The notes under the pieces: model-generated | The model's input: the letters and a program-made list of their open reading frames with translations, nothing else | Database searches by the model: none | Told to the model about the DNA's origin: nothing | Made by a program: the position numbers and the translations under genes | Part shown: piece after piece, positions 8,989-17,900 of the stretch | How the letters are laid out: every line of letters begins with the position of its first letter | Numbering within the stretch: position 1 is the stretch's first letter | Origin: CAZAKO01 sp964546145 | Lineage (GTDB): Bacteria > Fidelibacterota > UBA2242 | Assembly (NCBI GenBank): GCA_964546145.1 | Contig: CAZJIU010000026.1 | Location: forward strand, 1-25,759 | Length of the DNA: 25,759 nucleotides | Direction of reading: 5' to 3'

Positions 8989-10191
8989 TTACTTCGGACT
9001 TAATTGTAGCATAATGACATCGTGAGCTCCAAGCTCAGCGTTTAAAGGTTTTTTAGTTGTGCCGAGATCTTTTTTCAACCAAAGATCGCGAATTTTGTAC
9101 TCTTTCTGTTGAAAATCATAATAGTGATGCGAAAAATTATCTTCGATAATATGTCTCTCCCAATTAAAATCTACCGGACAAATTGTTTTACTTCGATTGA
9201 GGAAGCAGACTGCCAGCTCGTTATTCTTCAAGGGCTTTGCCCAGACTTCCAAATCATCCAGTTTCAAATACTTAAATCCTTGAATTCCAAGTTCGTCCTG
9301 ATCTACCGCAATTGCCTCTTTATTAGTCAGAATCTCGCGCGTGGCTTGACTCATACTCCGCGGATCATTTCCGGCTATCAAAGGTGCGGCCAGCATACAC
9401 CACATCGAGAAATGCGCCCGATCCTCGCTGACCGTCATTCCATTGCCAACCTCCATCATATCAGGATCGTTCCAGTGATCCGGACCAGCATAAATGCGAA
9501 TGCCCTCCCGCATATCAATAATCTGGAGAACACCCCAGGAAGTCCAGTTACCATGACCTACTTCACCGTCAAATATTGGGGCAATATCGCCAGTTGTCCG
9601 CCACAGATGACCGATCTCTTTCCCCCACAACCAAGGTTCATTATTGCCCCATTCACATAAACTGAAAACTATCGGGCGACCGGCTTTATACAAAGCATCC
9701 CGCATCGTTAAATAAGCGCCCTTAGCATTCAACTCTTCGGTATTACACCAATCATATTTGAGGTAATCAACACCCCACCGGGCGTAAGTCAGAGCATCCT
9801 GATATTCATAACCTCTTGAGCCAGGTCGGCCACCACAAGTTCGCCAGCCGGCATCCGAATAAATCCCAAATTTTAGACCTTTTGAATGAATATAATCCGC
9901 CAATGCCTTCATTCCCGATGGAAAGCGGGCTGGATCAGGCTGAATAAAACCATCTTTATCCCGCTCACCCTGCCAGCAATCATCAATAACCACATATTGA
10001 TAACCGGCATCCTTCATCCCGCTGGTAACAATTGCGTCGGCAACTTCCCGAATAAGTTTTTCGTCCACATCACAATGAAATCCATTCCAGCTATTCCAGC
10101 CCATCGGTGGCGTCAATGCTATCCCTTCAAACTTCTGAGCATAGGTCTGAGCCATAAAAAACAGCAGAAACATAAAGATTGACTTTTTCAT
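8989..10191 (-). CDS. Secreted GH27 alpha-galactosidase
   Basis: It removes alpha-1,6-galactosyl side groups from galactomannan or galacto-oligosaccharides outside the cytoplasm. The 400-residue protein has a signal peptide (MKKSIFMFLLFFMAQTYA, cleavage near residue 18) and starts the mature barrel with LTPPMGWNSWN. GH27 landmarks are YVVIDDCWQ, GIYSDAG, the nucleophile Asp147 in YLKYDWCN, the probable acid/base Asp202 in WRTTGDI, and the WNDPDM motif near 240-245. A C-terminal beta-sandwich ends the protein. ATG 10191 has GAGGAG about six bases upstream. It is 46 bp after the unknown barrel protein and 60 bp before the galactose symporter, so release and uptake of galactose are encoded side by side. 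The family is confident; exact linkage preference is inferred. Confidence 0.95.
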   Translation of the reverse strand: MKKSIFMFLLFFMAQTYAQKFEGIALTPPMGWNSWNGFHCDVDEKLIREVADAIVTSGMKDAGYQYVVIDDCWQGERDKDGFIQPDPARFPSGMKALADYIHSKGLKFGIYSDAGWRTCGGRPGSRGYEYQDALTYARWGVDYLKYDWCNTEELNAKGAYLTMRDALYKAGRPIVFSLCEWGNNEPWLWGKEIGHLWRTTGDIAPIFDGEVGHGNWTSWGVLQIIDMREGIRIYAGPDHWNDPDMMEVGNGMTVSEDRAHFSMWCMLAAPLIAGNDPRSMSQATREILTNKEAIAVDQDELGIQGFKYLKLDDLEVWAKPLKNNELAVCFLNRSKTICPVDFNWERHIIEDNFSHHYYDFQQKEYKIRDLWLKKDLGTTKKPLNAELGAHDVIMLQLSPK

Positions 10192-10237
10192 TATCCCGCT
10201 CCTCTACAACTCAAAGAATTTCATGATTCTATTATTT

Positions 10238-11887
10238 CTACTTGGCCCTGAACACCCGATAAGAGTGGGGCCAGATATTTGTTTTACACACTAGCTTATC
10301 ATTCTCTATATGACCAGATATTCCCTGGTTCGTAAGTATATCGGTCAACCTCTTGAATTTTTTATCCAAAACAATATTCACGTCGGTATTATGTTCTTTG
10401 AAAGAATGAATAATAAAAGTATTATTGTCATAAACAAACAAACTCACATTGCTGGGGCTATCGGTATAAACAAAATAATTTTTCATCATCACCTTTTTAA
10501 TGGCTGTCAGAACCTCTCGAGGATATTCGTATAATTCACCAAAATTATCCGGAATAGTAAGTACGTAAAGCTTGCCCTTGGCATAACTGGCTTGATGAAA
10601 AATTGGATATCCAACACCATTATCTAAAGCGGTGATTAGTTCCCAGGAATCGTTGGTGGCATATCGAATCTGGGGAATCATGATATCGTTTTCCGAAATA
10701 TACACATCCCGCCAATCGGAAAATCGATGCACCCTTGCCTTCTTATCGGTATATTCTAATTCGACAATATCTTCGATGCCTTTATCCTGGAGCACCCGAT
10801 AAAGCCCGGACGTGATAATTACATCCTTACCCTTAATTAGTTGACCCTTGATTTTTTCGATGATGTCTTTGTCAAAACTAGCCTGCTCGGTCAGGAAGAT
10901 GAGGTCTTCATCCCCGGGAAATTCAGGAGTAATATCCATGGGAATGCCTAACATCCCAATAAAATTGGGCAGATAATCTTCACCATTTGAATTATAAGGT
11001 TTGTAGCTCTTAATCCCGNNNNNNNNNNNNNNNNNNNNNNNNNNNNNNNNNNNNNNNNNNNNNNNNNNNNNNNNNNNNNNNNNNNNNNNNNNNNNNNNNN
11101 NNNNNNNNNNNNNNNNNNTACCCGGTGCGACATTTTCAAAATAGCGCATGATGGCATAACTCTCATAAGCCTGTAGATGCTGATGAGTATAAACCGGGTC
11201 GCGGGTTTCGGTACCGGTATAGATCATATCGAAAAGTGCCGGCTGTTTCTCCAGATTGTATCCGCAATAATGAAAATGATCATACCAGTTGGGATATTTG
11301 ATGATTATTTTTACTTTTGGATTAACCTTTTTCGCCGGCTCGATAATTAGTTTTTGAGAAGCTTCTTCCATCATGTCTAAGCGGAAACGCGTCCAGCTTT
11401 TCGAGCCCTTGGCTTTGATGTCAGATTCACCTTTGGTATTGAGAAACCAGAAATCATCCAGGATTATTTCATCAAACATGCTGGCGGTATACTCGGCAAT
11501 TTCCTGGATTATTTGGCGGTGTTCCGGATCGGTGATACAGAATGACTCAAACTGGCGGGCATCATTCCAAACATAGGTAATCCCACCGGAAGCTTGAATG
11601 CCTCGATCCTTGAAAAATTTTTTAACCTTTAAAATCGTTTCCCTTTCAACCTTAGTCTGACCGCGATAAGTCTCAAGATAGACTTTATCAATATCCAGGT
11701 ATTTATCGAGCAGGTTAAAGTTCTTTTCCAGCCAATCCAGATCAGCCATCCTTTGCACATCGCGCGCTGGACAATAAACAGCAAGTTTGAAATTTTTATA
11801 GTTTTCTTTTGCTAGTAAAGGTCTTGAAATAAGAGCAAGTACTAAAAAAACTGAGTTTATTAATTCCATTTTTATTGTCCGATTCAT
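10238..11887 (-). CDS. Secreted TIM-barrel-like protein of unknown family, candidate glycosidase, with an internal gap
   Basis: I recognise no characterised family. A signal peptide (MNRTIKMELINSVFLVLALI) precedes a region of alternating strands and helices that looks like a beta/alpha barrel: LAVYCPARDVQRM, KVYLETYRGQT, ASGGITYVWND, FDEIILDDFWF, KVKIIIKYPNWYDHF and MIYTGTETRDP. The Asp pair in EIILDDFWF sits at a strand end as in clan GH-D hydrolases. After the 100-N gap comes a domain with PGDEDLIFLTEQASF and KGKDVIITSG, like the beta-galactosidase trimerisation/amidotransferase-like fold, then a small C-terminal beta domain. I remember similar unnamed proteins in Bacteroidota and Bacillota but cannot verify that here. 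The start is ambiguous between ATG 11887 and GTG 11902. Directly upstream of GH27 and galactose uptake, a role on galactosides is plausible. Confidence 0.7.
   Translation of the reverse strand: MNRTIKMELINSVFLVLALISRPLLAKENYKNFKLAVYCPARDVQRMADLDWLEKNFNLLDKYLDIDKVYLETYRGQTKVERETILKVKKFFKDRGIQASGGITYVWNDARQFESFCITDPEHRQIIQEIAEYTASMFDEIILDDFWFLNTKGESDIKAKGSKSWTRFRLDMMEEASQKLIIEPAKKVNPKVKIIIKYPNWYDHFHYCGYNLEKQPALFDMIYTGTETRDPVYTHQHLQAYESYAIMRYFENVAPGXXXXXXXXXXXXXXXXXXXXXXXXXXXXXXXXXXGIKSYKPYNSNGEDYLPNFIGMLGIPMDITPEFPGDEDLIFLTEQASFDKDIIEKIKGQLIKGKDVIITSGLYRVLQDKGIEDIVELEYTDKKARVHRFSDWRDVYISENDIMIPQIRYATNDSWELITALDNGVGYPIFHQASYAKGKLYVLTIPDNFGELYEYPREVLTAIKKVMMKNYFVYTDSPSNVSLFVYDNNTFIIHSFKEHNTDVNIVLDKKFKRLTDILTNQGISGHIENDKLVCKTNIWPHSYRVFRAK
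11019..11118. other. Scaffold gap of 100 N inside the unknown barrel gene
   Basis: This is a third run of exactly 100 N. It falls after RYFENVAPG and before GIKSYKPYNSNGED, so one or more barrel strands and perhaps a second catalytic residue are hidden. Its real length cannot be judged because the family length is unknown to me. Confidence 0.97.
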
Positions 11888-11938
11888 GCCTGATATTCTC
11901 ACTTTTTATTGTTTAGGTTTTTTCATATCTAATATTCT

Positions 11939-12175
11939 TTATGCTACTTTTAAGGTATATTCACCCGCCGGAACATAATCAATGCGATAGAAACCCTTTA
12001 GATCTGATGCTGCTCCGATTCCCGCGAGTTCTTCGATGATGACATTTGCCCCAAGGAGAGGATCTCCAGTATTGGAATCTACTATACAACCTTTCACCAC
12101 CCCGGCAAATAAATTTTCCAATCCCCCTGACATTAAAAATAGGCCTAAAAGCAGATAAGTAATTCCTTTTCTCAT
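11939..12175 (-). CDS. 78-residue exported protein, truncated TonB-receptor N-terminal domain
   Basis: The product has a signal peptide (about residues 1-24, ending LENLFA) and most of a carboxypeptidase-regulatory-like domain: GCIVDSNTGDPLLGANVIIE, AASDLKGFYRIDYVPAGEYTLKVA, then a stop. It parallels the first 80 residues of the receptor at 2015-5296 (GIVTNKATNEPLAGANV and LYVPPGTYDVQA). Full receptors continue into a YIGY segment, the plug and the barrel, none of which appears in any frame downstream. It is therefore probably the leftover 5' end of a deleted receptor, although a GGGA sequence upstream of its ATG and the intact operon spacing (47 bp after lacI, about 50 bp before the next gene) mean it could still be translated. 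Confidence 0.6.
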   Translation of the reverse strand: MRKGITYLLLGLFLMSGGLENLFAGVVKGCIVDSNTGDPLLGANVIIEELAGIGAASDLKGFYRIDYVPAGEYTLKVA

Positions 12176-12198
12176 TAAAATCCCAATTTACTTCACTT

Positions 12199-12208
12199 AT
12201 TGATCAAT
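12199..12208. repeat. Short perfect palindrome between lacI and the truncated receptor
   Basis: The ten-base palindrome attgatcaat lies in the 47-bp spacer, 24 bases before the start of the truncated receptor gene. It is too short to be a terminator and does not resemble the candidate LacI operator. It may be chance in AT-rich DNA. Confidence 0.2.
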
Positions 12209-12222
12209 GAACCTAATCTCTA

Positions 12223-13227
12223 CTAACAGCTTATTTCCGTAACCGAATCTCGTTCAATTAATTTGATTGGTACCATTGTGGTAATTGGTTCCGTAATCTC
12301 CTTGCGGATTATTTTCAAGAGCATCCGGACGGCAATCGAGCCCAGCTCTTCCTTATACACCCGGACTGTTGTTAATGCCGGACTGATGATTTTGGAGAGT
12401 TCAATATCATCAAAACCAATTATGCTAATATCGCGTGGAATTTGATAGCCAAAATCTTTCACCGCATTATAGCCATTGATAGCATTAATATCATTAACCG
12501 AAAATATCGCCGTCGGATGTTCTTTCAATTGTAAAAGATCCTTAACATGCTGGTAACCGAGTTCCAGCCCTCCTGTTCTGACATAATCCGGCCGAAAAGG
12601 GATATTGTTATATTCCAGTGCCTGCTGATAGCCTAAATAACGCTGCTGAAAGCTGAGGCGCTCCAGATTGCCGGAGATGAAACCAATTCGGCGATGACCA
12701 TGATTTATTAAATATTGGATTGCTAAAAGAGCACCATGTTCATTATCAATTACCACCTGACTAAAGCCCTCGATCCTGATTTGCGGATCAATAAGCACGG
12801 CAGGAATTTGCTGGTTCTGAATGTACTCCAGAAATTTCAGTTTTTGTAATCCGATTAACATTACTCCATCAACATTCCGCTCTCTCAGCATTTTCGGACA
12901 TTCGTCTTTGAAATCTTCAGGCACTAACTGCAAGACAAGATTGTAATTCTTAATCGCTAACTCACCCTCGATGCCTTCCAGAACCCGCGAATAAAAAGGA
13001 TTGCCGCTGAGCGGTTGGCTTTCGCGACAAAAAATGACTCCAATATTTTCGGTTTCTTTTTTCTTTAATCCCCGACCAAAAGCATTCGGGACGTAATGAC
13101 GAGACTCAACAATATCGAGAATCCTTTTGCGGGTGGATTCACTGACATCAAATTTCCCATTAATAGCCTTTGAAACCGTAGATAACGAGCATTTGGCTTC
13201 TCTGGCAATGTCCTTGATCGTGATCAT
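12223..13227 (-). CDS. LacI-family transcriptional regulator
   Basis: This is a sugar-responsive DNA-binding repressor or activator. The N-terminal helix-turn-helix (residues 3-48: ITIKDIAREAKCSLSTVSKA then STRKRILDIVESRHYVPN) and hinge (AFGRGLK) are canonical. A periplasmic-binding-protein-like effector domain fills the rest (VDGVMLIG, VVIDNEHGA, HRRIGFISG, TAIFSVND, ISIIGFDDIELS). With ATG 13227 the protein has 334 residues, usual for the family. An in-frame TTG at 13287 would add 20 residues without family support, and neither has a good ribosome binding site, so the start is not certain. It is the first gene of the galactose-side operon. The promoter ahead of it carries a CG-centred element also found before the esterase operon. 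The inducer is unknown; mannose, mannobiose or galactose would make sense. Confidence 0.93.
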   Translation of the reverse strand: MITIKDIAREAKCSLSTVSKAINGKFDVSESTRKRILDIVESRHYVPNAFGRGLKKKETENIGVIFCRESQPLSGNPFYSRVLEGIEGELAIKNYNLVLQLVPEDFKDECPKMLRERNVDGVMLIGLQKLKFLEYIQNQQIPAVLIDPQIRIEGFSQVVIDNEHGALLAIQYLINHGHRRIGFISGNLERLSFQQRYLGYQQALEYNNIPFRPDYVRTGGLELGYQHVKDLLQLKEHPTAIFSVNDINAINGYNAVKDFGYQIPRDISIIGFDDIELSKIISPALTTVRVYKEELGSIAVRMLLKIIRKEITEPITTMVPIKLIERDSVTEISC

Positions 13228-13345
13228 CGTTGTGACGCTATTTAATTTCGCAATTCCATCACTTTTTAAAACCGACACACGCAGCAAGACTGTGCAACAG
13301 TTTTCAACTCCCCTCCAAAATAAAAAACCGAACCAGTCAAAATTA

Positions 13346-13363
13346 TCGAAATCGTTTTTTCGA
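13346..13363. promoter_or_regulatory. Candidate LacI operator upstream of lacI
   Basis: An inverted repeat tcgaaa (13346-13351) and tttcga (13358-13363) has a six-base spacer. Inside it, read on the minus strand, lies AAACGATTTCG (complement of 13347-13357), identical to a sequence at 25506-25516 before the esterase operon. A CG dinucleotide in an AT-rich near-palindrome is typical of LacI-family operators. The site abuts the putative -10, a classic position for repression, which suggests autoregulation. This is inference from sequence only. Confidence 0.5.
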
Positions 13364-13390
13364 ATTTAAATACTTTTTTATGGATGTCAA
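13363..13390 (-). promoter_or_regulatory. Putative sigma-70-type promoter of lacI and the galactose operon
   Basis: On the minus strand a perfect TTGACA (13385-13390) is followed after 16 bases by TAAATT (13363-13368). Transcription would begin near 13356, leaving a leader of about 130 bases to ATG 13227. The layout matches the candidate promoter at 25517-25544 base for base in spacing and in the -10. Confidence 0.5.
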
Positions 13391-13480
13391 ATATTTTTGC
13401 AATTAATTTTTTAATCGAAGAGAAAATTGCATTTGGAGTACATTTTTCAATCACTTTCTTAAAACTTAATAATTCATTAA

Positions 13481-13494
13481 CGAAAATATTTTCG
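13481..13494. promoter_or_regulatory. Perfect 14-bp palindrome, possible second regulator site
   Basis: The sequence cgaaaatattttcg is its own reverse complement. It lies about 90 bases upstream of the lacI -35 box. Its CGAAA/TTTCG ends resemble the arms of the repeat at 13346-13363, but its centre is AT rather than CG and the spacing differs, so it may bind another factor or serve as an auxiliary operator. Confidence 0.35.
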
Positions 13495-13556
13495 AAAAGA
13501 ATAACGACTTAGCATATTTTAGTTTTGAACCCACTAATAATCTGTGTCTGATAGAT

Positions 13557-13604
13557 TTAAACTTCATCGGTCCCTAAAATTCTATCGGCTTCGAAAAGAT
13601 ACAT
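13557..13604 (-). CDS. Possible 15-residue micro-ORF after the mannanase
   Basis: The last codons and stop of the mannanase (AGG AGG TGA) form a perfect AGGAGG (13615-13620), ten bases before an ATG at 13604. That ATG opens the frame MYLFEADRILGTDEV, followed by TAA. The ribosome binding site is stronger than that of several real genes here. It may be a leader peptide, the start of a decayed gene, or accidental. I recognise no homolog. Confidence 0.25.
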   Translation of the reverse strand: MYLFEADRILGTDEV

Positions 13605-13611
13605 TATATTT

Positions 13612-14937
13612 TCACCTCCTGCTAAGATTGTTCATTTTTTGGGTATATTCTCTGATAATTTCTAAGGTACTCTGATCGCTATTAAAAACCGAATTCCGAC
13701 CCTGCGGCTCCTGCGGTGGATCGCCGGTATATGAATCTCCCAGCTGCCAGACCGGATGCTCCGGATCTCTGGGATAACCTTCACCCGCCCAGGTCCAAAA
13801 ATTGCTGCCTACTAATGGTCCACCCTGCCTAGCGTCTCCATAAATAACCTTGAAAACTTGAGTAAAATAGCGGTCACGATAAGTTGTAGCTGCCGCTGGT
13901 GAAAAGGAATGCAGGTCACGCGGGATACCGAATTCCGATAATACCAAAGGTTTCCCTAGTTGATTGGCAAAGGCAATATGCTCTTGGATATAATTCAAGG
14001 CTCGCTCCTCAGCTTGTGGATAAGTCTCTATCGGCTTTAGTGGATTGTACCAATTCCAGTTTAAAATCCAGAGGTGAAATGTCATATAGTCAATATTTTC
14101 AAGTTGATGGATGTCCAGATATAATTCCTGCGACCACATTGATCCACCCAGCCCTTCATTCCCGGTTGAAAGCAGATGATCAGGATCAAGCGATTTAATA
14201 TAGGCAGCCGTCTCAGCAATCCATTTGCGAAAAACATCAAAATTAGCCGTGCCCCAATCGCCGCCGCCGGGGCGAGGTTCATTTGCCAGCTGCCACGACA
14301 TAATCATTGGGTCATCTTTATATTTTCGTCCGGTGAAAATATTAGTTCGATTAATCAAGGTTTTAACATATTGCCGAAATTGCCGGTTGGCATTCTCGCG
14401 AGCATAGAATTGGGCGCTAAATCGCATGAATGCATCCCAGTCATACGGCTCCTTGAACGGATTAGGAACAGAGATGCCTTCATTCCAGGCGACATACTGC
14501 GCCATTCCCCCGGACCAGACCCAATAATTGTTTAAGAATATGACCGCATACATTTTTCGCTTGCCCATCTCAGCTAATAAAAAGTCGAGACCTTGCAGTA
14601 ATTCTTCATCATACCTACCCGAGTCTGGTTGCAACGAGGGGCGGACAGTATTGAATTGACTGCCCTCAGATGCACCTAAGATACGCAGGTTGTTGATTCC
14701 CAATTCCTTGAGGTGATCCAGCTCGCGGATTAGACGCTGCCGGTCGCCTCCTTCCCCGGCTGAACCCAGATTGCAGCCAAACCATAAGTTAGTCCCCAAA
14801 AAATAGTAGGGCTTACCCTCAACCTCAAAATGATTACCTACAACTTTCACGAATTTCTTGTGTTTACTATTTCCCGAAATATCAGTACTTAGCACTATCA
14901 TTATCATTATAATTAATAATCCATAGCTCCTAATCAT
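13612..14937 (-). CDS. Secreted GH5_7-type endo-beta-1,4-mannanase
   Basis: It cuts internal beta-1,4-mannosyl bonds of mannan. With ATG 14937 (an in-frame TTG at 14946 is the alternative) the protein has 441 residues: a signal peptide (MIRSYGLLIIMIMIVLS), then a GH5 barrel. Landmarks are FEVEGKPYYFLGTNLWF at its start, NNLRIL, the acid/base Glu in MSWQLANEPRPG (about residue 220), MTFHLWILNW, and the nucleophile Glu in PLVLSEFGIP (about 335). The barrel ends with WTWAGEGYP. The NxWxWSGG and WQLANEPR signatures are characteristic of fungal, plant and bacterial GH5_7 mannanases. It has no carbohydrate-binding module or sorting tail. It is the last gene of operon 1, 20-30 bp after the modular enzyme, and its final codons form the Shine-Dalgarno of a micro-ORF. 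Confidence 0.9.
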   Translation of the reverse strand: MIRSYGLLIIMIMIVLSTDISGNSKHKKFVKVVGNHFEVEGKPYYFLGTNLWFGCNLGSAGEGGDRQRLIRELDHLKELGINNLRILGASEGSQFNTVRPSLQPDSGRYDEELLQGLDFLLAEMGKRKMYAVIFLNNYWVWSGGMAQYVAWNEGISVPNPFKEPYDWDAFMRFSAQFYARENANRQFRQYVKTLINRTNIFTGRKYKDDPMIMSWQLANEPRPGGGDWGTANFDVFRKWIAETAAYIKSLDPDHLLSTGNEGLGGSMWSQELYLDIHQLENIDYMTFHLWILNWNWYNPLKPIETYPQAEERALNYIQEHIAFANQLGKPLVLSEFGIPRDLHSFSPAAATTYRDRYFTQVFKVIYGDARQGGPLVGSNFWTWAGEGYPRDPEHPVWQLGDSYTGDPPQEPQGRNSVFNSDQSTLEIIREYTQKMNNLSRR

Positions 14938-14966
14938 GGGTTTCAAATCCAGTCCATTCTAAAATC

Positions 14967-17900
14967 CTACTTGACATAGACACATTTCCGAATCGCCGTA
15001 AAATCCTCACTCGAAATCCGATAAAAATAGATTCCGGAAGAAAGATTTTTTGGACTCCAATCCAGCCGATAATATCCCGGTTCCTGCCGACCCTCAACCA
15101 GCGTTTCCACATATTGACCTGCTAAATTATAGACATCAATTCTCAGCTTGGTAATTCTGGGTAAGGAATACTCAATAACCGTACTCGCATTGAACGGATT
15201 GGGATAATTGGATCTGAGGGTATATTGACTTGGTATCGTTCCATCTTTATTAGGAGTCATGTTAGATAAAACTTCACCGGCTAAAATCGCGGTTTCTAAT
15301 CCGGCGCATTGAGCTGTGATCGTAAACCCTCCCAGCTGGCCTTCCTCAGGAATGTATTCGATCAAACCTATTCCATTACTTGATTCGATTGAATTTACAC
15401 TCAATTGTCCCGGCCCGGTAAGGGAAAAATCAATTGTATAAGAACCTCCCGGACATAAGCGATTCTGATCATCACTAATAAAACAGATGACTTTATAACT
15501 GGAGTCAGTCGCAGCCTGAATGATCTCCTTCTCGAAAAACAGATTGATTTTAGCAGCCGTCGTTCCATCTTCAATGCGATAAATTTTAAACGCAAGATCT
15601 TTGCGGCCGTCAACCGTGGTCGGAGTTTCACTATTCAACATCTCATAAACTGATACACTGGTATCCAGCTGCATCAAATCACCACTCCAGGTATTATACC
15701 ACTGAATCTGAAAAGTTCCGTCTTCCAGCCCGTTCATTCGAGTCAAACGATAGGAAATATCTTTATCGTTCCACGATCTCGCCCAGCCAAAGCCGATGGT
15801 GTCTGCCTCCATTAAGAAAGCATCGGCAGAGTCAACTTTTATCGTCGAAAATTGAAAATTAATATAAGCATAATTAATTCCCTTTACCACTTTAGAAAAG
15901 GCAGCCATACGCTCGAAAACAATATCAGTCATTAACGACCGGTCACTCATTGACCACCAGATTGGAGTAGTCGCCAGACCACACGCCCAGGAAGCCCAGA
16001 TTGCATTATGATAAACCAGAGCGTAATCGGCAGAACCATTTGTGATACTTGCATACATGCTGCTGGATGAGGCACCTGCCTCACCAAAAATGCAGGGCTT
16101 ATCGAATTGACTAACTAGCTGCCGGGTAACGTTGCGATAGGTCCAATAACTGCTACGATAGGGGTCCTTGGGATACGTTGCTCGCCAACCTGATTCATAT
16201 AAATGCACATTAGGCAGATCGCAAATTGAATATCCCTCGGACCAGTAGTTTGACGGCCCGCCGCTTCGGGAAATAGTCGTCGGACGATTATAGGGATCAT
16301 TTTCTTTGAAATAATCCTGAATCTTTTGGACCCAGTCACGTACAGCAGTAACATTTGGATAATACCATCCATCGGTGCCATTGATCTCATTAACAAATTC
16401 CCAGATGCCCATACTGCGCGAGTAGCCCCAACGGGCAATAATATAGCGATACAACTTTTTCTGATACTCCCAGCTAAGGGAATCCACATAAAATTCCTTA
16501 GCTGCTACAATTTCTTTGAAAGCATTTTGCTCCCAGCCCTGATAGCCCCAGGTAGTCGAATCCAGCACATCATGCGGCCAGATTGCCAGCATCATTTCCA
16601 TATTTCGCTGTTCCGCAAAACTCAGAATCTCATCAATTCTGGCACATTTATCCTGGTCATAACAACCGATACCGGTACGAGCCGATTCGATTTGATGAAC
16701 TCCCCCGCCGTTTCCGGCATTATCATAATTGCCATTCCAGTAACCAAAAAGATTACCGCCCGACTGCGCCAAAATGCCCAAACCGTTGGCATTATTTACC
16801 ACATTCCAGGGATAATAAGCCCCAACTCCATAAAAAGGAGTATCATCGTGATAGACCAAGTAATGCTGATTGACCGGCGAAACCTTGAGACAGCCATGAT
16901 AATTCGATTCATTCACCCAGAAGGAACCTATCTCACTGGCGCCGGTGCCATCAATATCACGGGCAAAAAGCTGGTAACTCCAGGCACCGACCTTAAAAGG
17001 CGCAAAGCGGATTTTCCATTCATTAACGCCGTTATAATTATCATAAAAAGCATTGATTCTGACAGTCTCTCCACCCGGTGAGGTGAATATGCTGTATACA
17101 TCAATCTCATCCGGATCATATTCGTTAGCATAAGAGGCATCGGTCATGCTAAACTTAATTTCCAATTTTTCATATTTTGCAACGGTGTCAGAATTGATCG
17201 CGACGACTTGAATGCTTGGAATCGTTCCAACCGCGTAAGTTCTGACTTTTACTTCCGACGAAGGTGTGTGTTCTTTGCCACTTGTATCAACGGCAGCAAC
17301 TTTATAGTAAATTGTATTACCTTTAAATTCTGCATCGCCATAGTTAGTTTGATTAGATGTACCGATCAGGGTCGTGCTATTGCAGGTAAAACCACTTACT
17401 GTATCCCGATAAACGTTGTAGAAATCAACACCGCTCTCGTTGTCACAATTCCAGGATAAGCTGATCGAATCGCTTAAAGGGAAATATTTGGCTTTTAGCG
17501 AGCTGACGCTGATCGAAAAACCGGCAATTATCAGATTATCAAAATAAACGGTTCCCTGTTTCTCCGGAGTACTACCGCCATCGAAATGAAAGACGATCGT
17601 ATCTAAATTACCTCCGCTATAATTTGATAAATTAAAAGTATAGGTCTGCCAGGAATTATTCCCTGCAATACTGGTTGCTTGATAATTATCATTGCCGTTA
17701 GAATAAACCGGTTTGATCGCAAATTGGATATCGACATCAGAGCGAATCGAAAGGATTATTTTAGGATTGTGATCAACTCTTATTACCTCAGGCGGCTCGA
17801 AGTAAAATGCGGGCCACGGATATATGCTATCAGCTGGAGTACGGTTATAAGCCACTTGCAGAATCCCTTCGCTCTCAGTCAGATTAAAAATAGTCGGGTA

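Larger units (their letters stand above)
13288..13611. other. Regulatory intergenic region between the mannanase and lacI
   Basis: This 324-bp AT-rich stretch holds no convincing protein gene. In transcription order it has a strong Shine-Dalgarno with a 15-codon frame, a perfect 14-bp palindrome, a sigma-70-like promoter with an overlapping inverted repeat, and GGAGGGGAG at 13308-13316, which is too far from any lacI start to serve it. I see no rho-independent terminator after the mannanase, so read-through into lacI is possible. Confidence 0.6.

Noticed and set aside
9109..9660. A 183-codon plus-strand frame inside the alpha-galactosidase
   Set aside because: It is antisense to conserved GH27 motifs and has no recognisable protein features.
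13227..13287. An extended lacI start at a TTG 20 codons upstream
   Set aside because: LacI-family proteins begin just before the ITIKDIA helix; the added residues have no family counterpart, and the nearest Shine-Dalgarno is about 20 bases from the TTG.
13266..13454. A 62-codon minus-strand frame with a good upstream position before lacI
   Set aside because: It overlaps the putative promoter and operator and the 5' end of the lacI frame, its composition is unlike a protein, and no family is recognisable.
16326..17081. A 251-codon plus-strand frame inside the modular glycosidase
   Set aside because: It is antisense to a clear multi-domain coding sequence and its translation shows no domain or signal.
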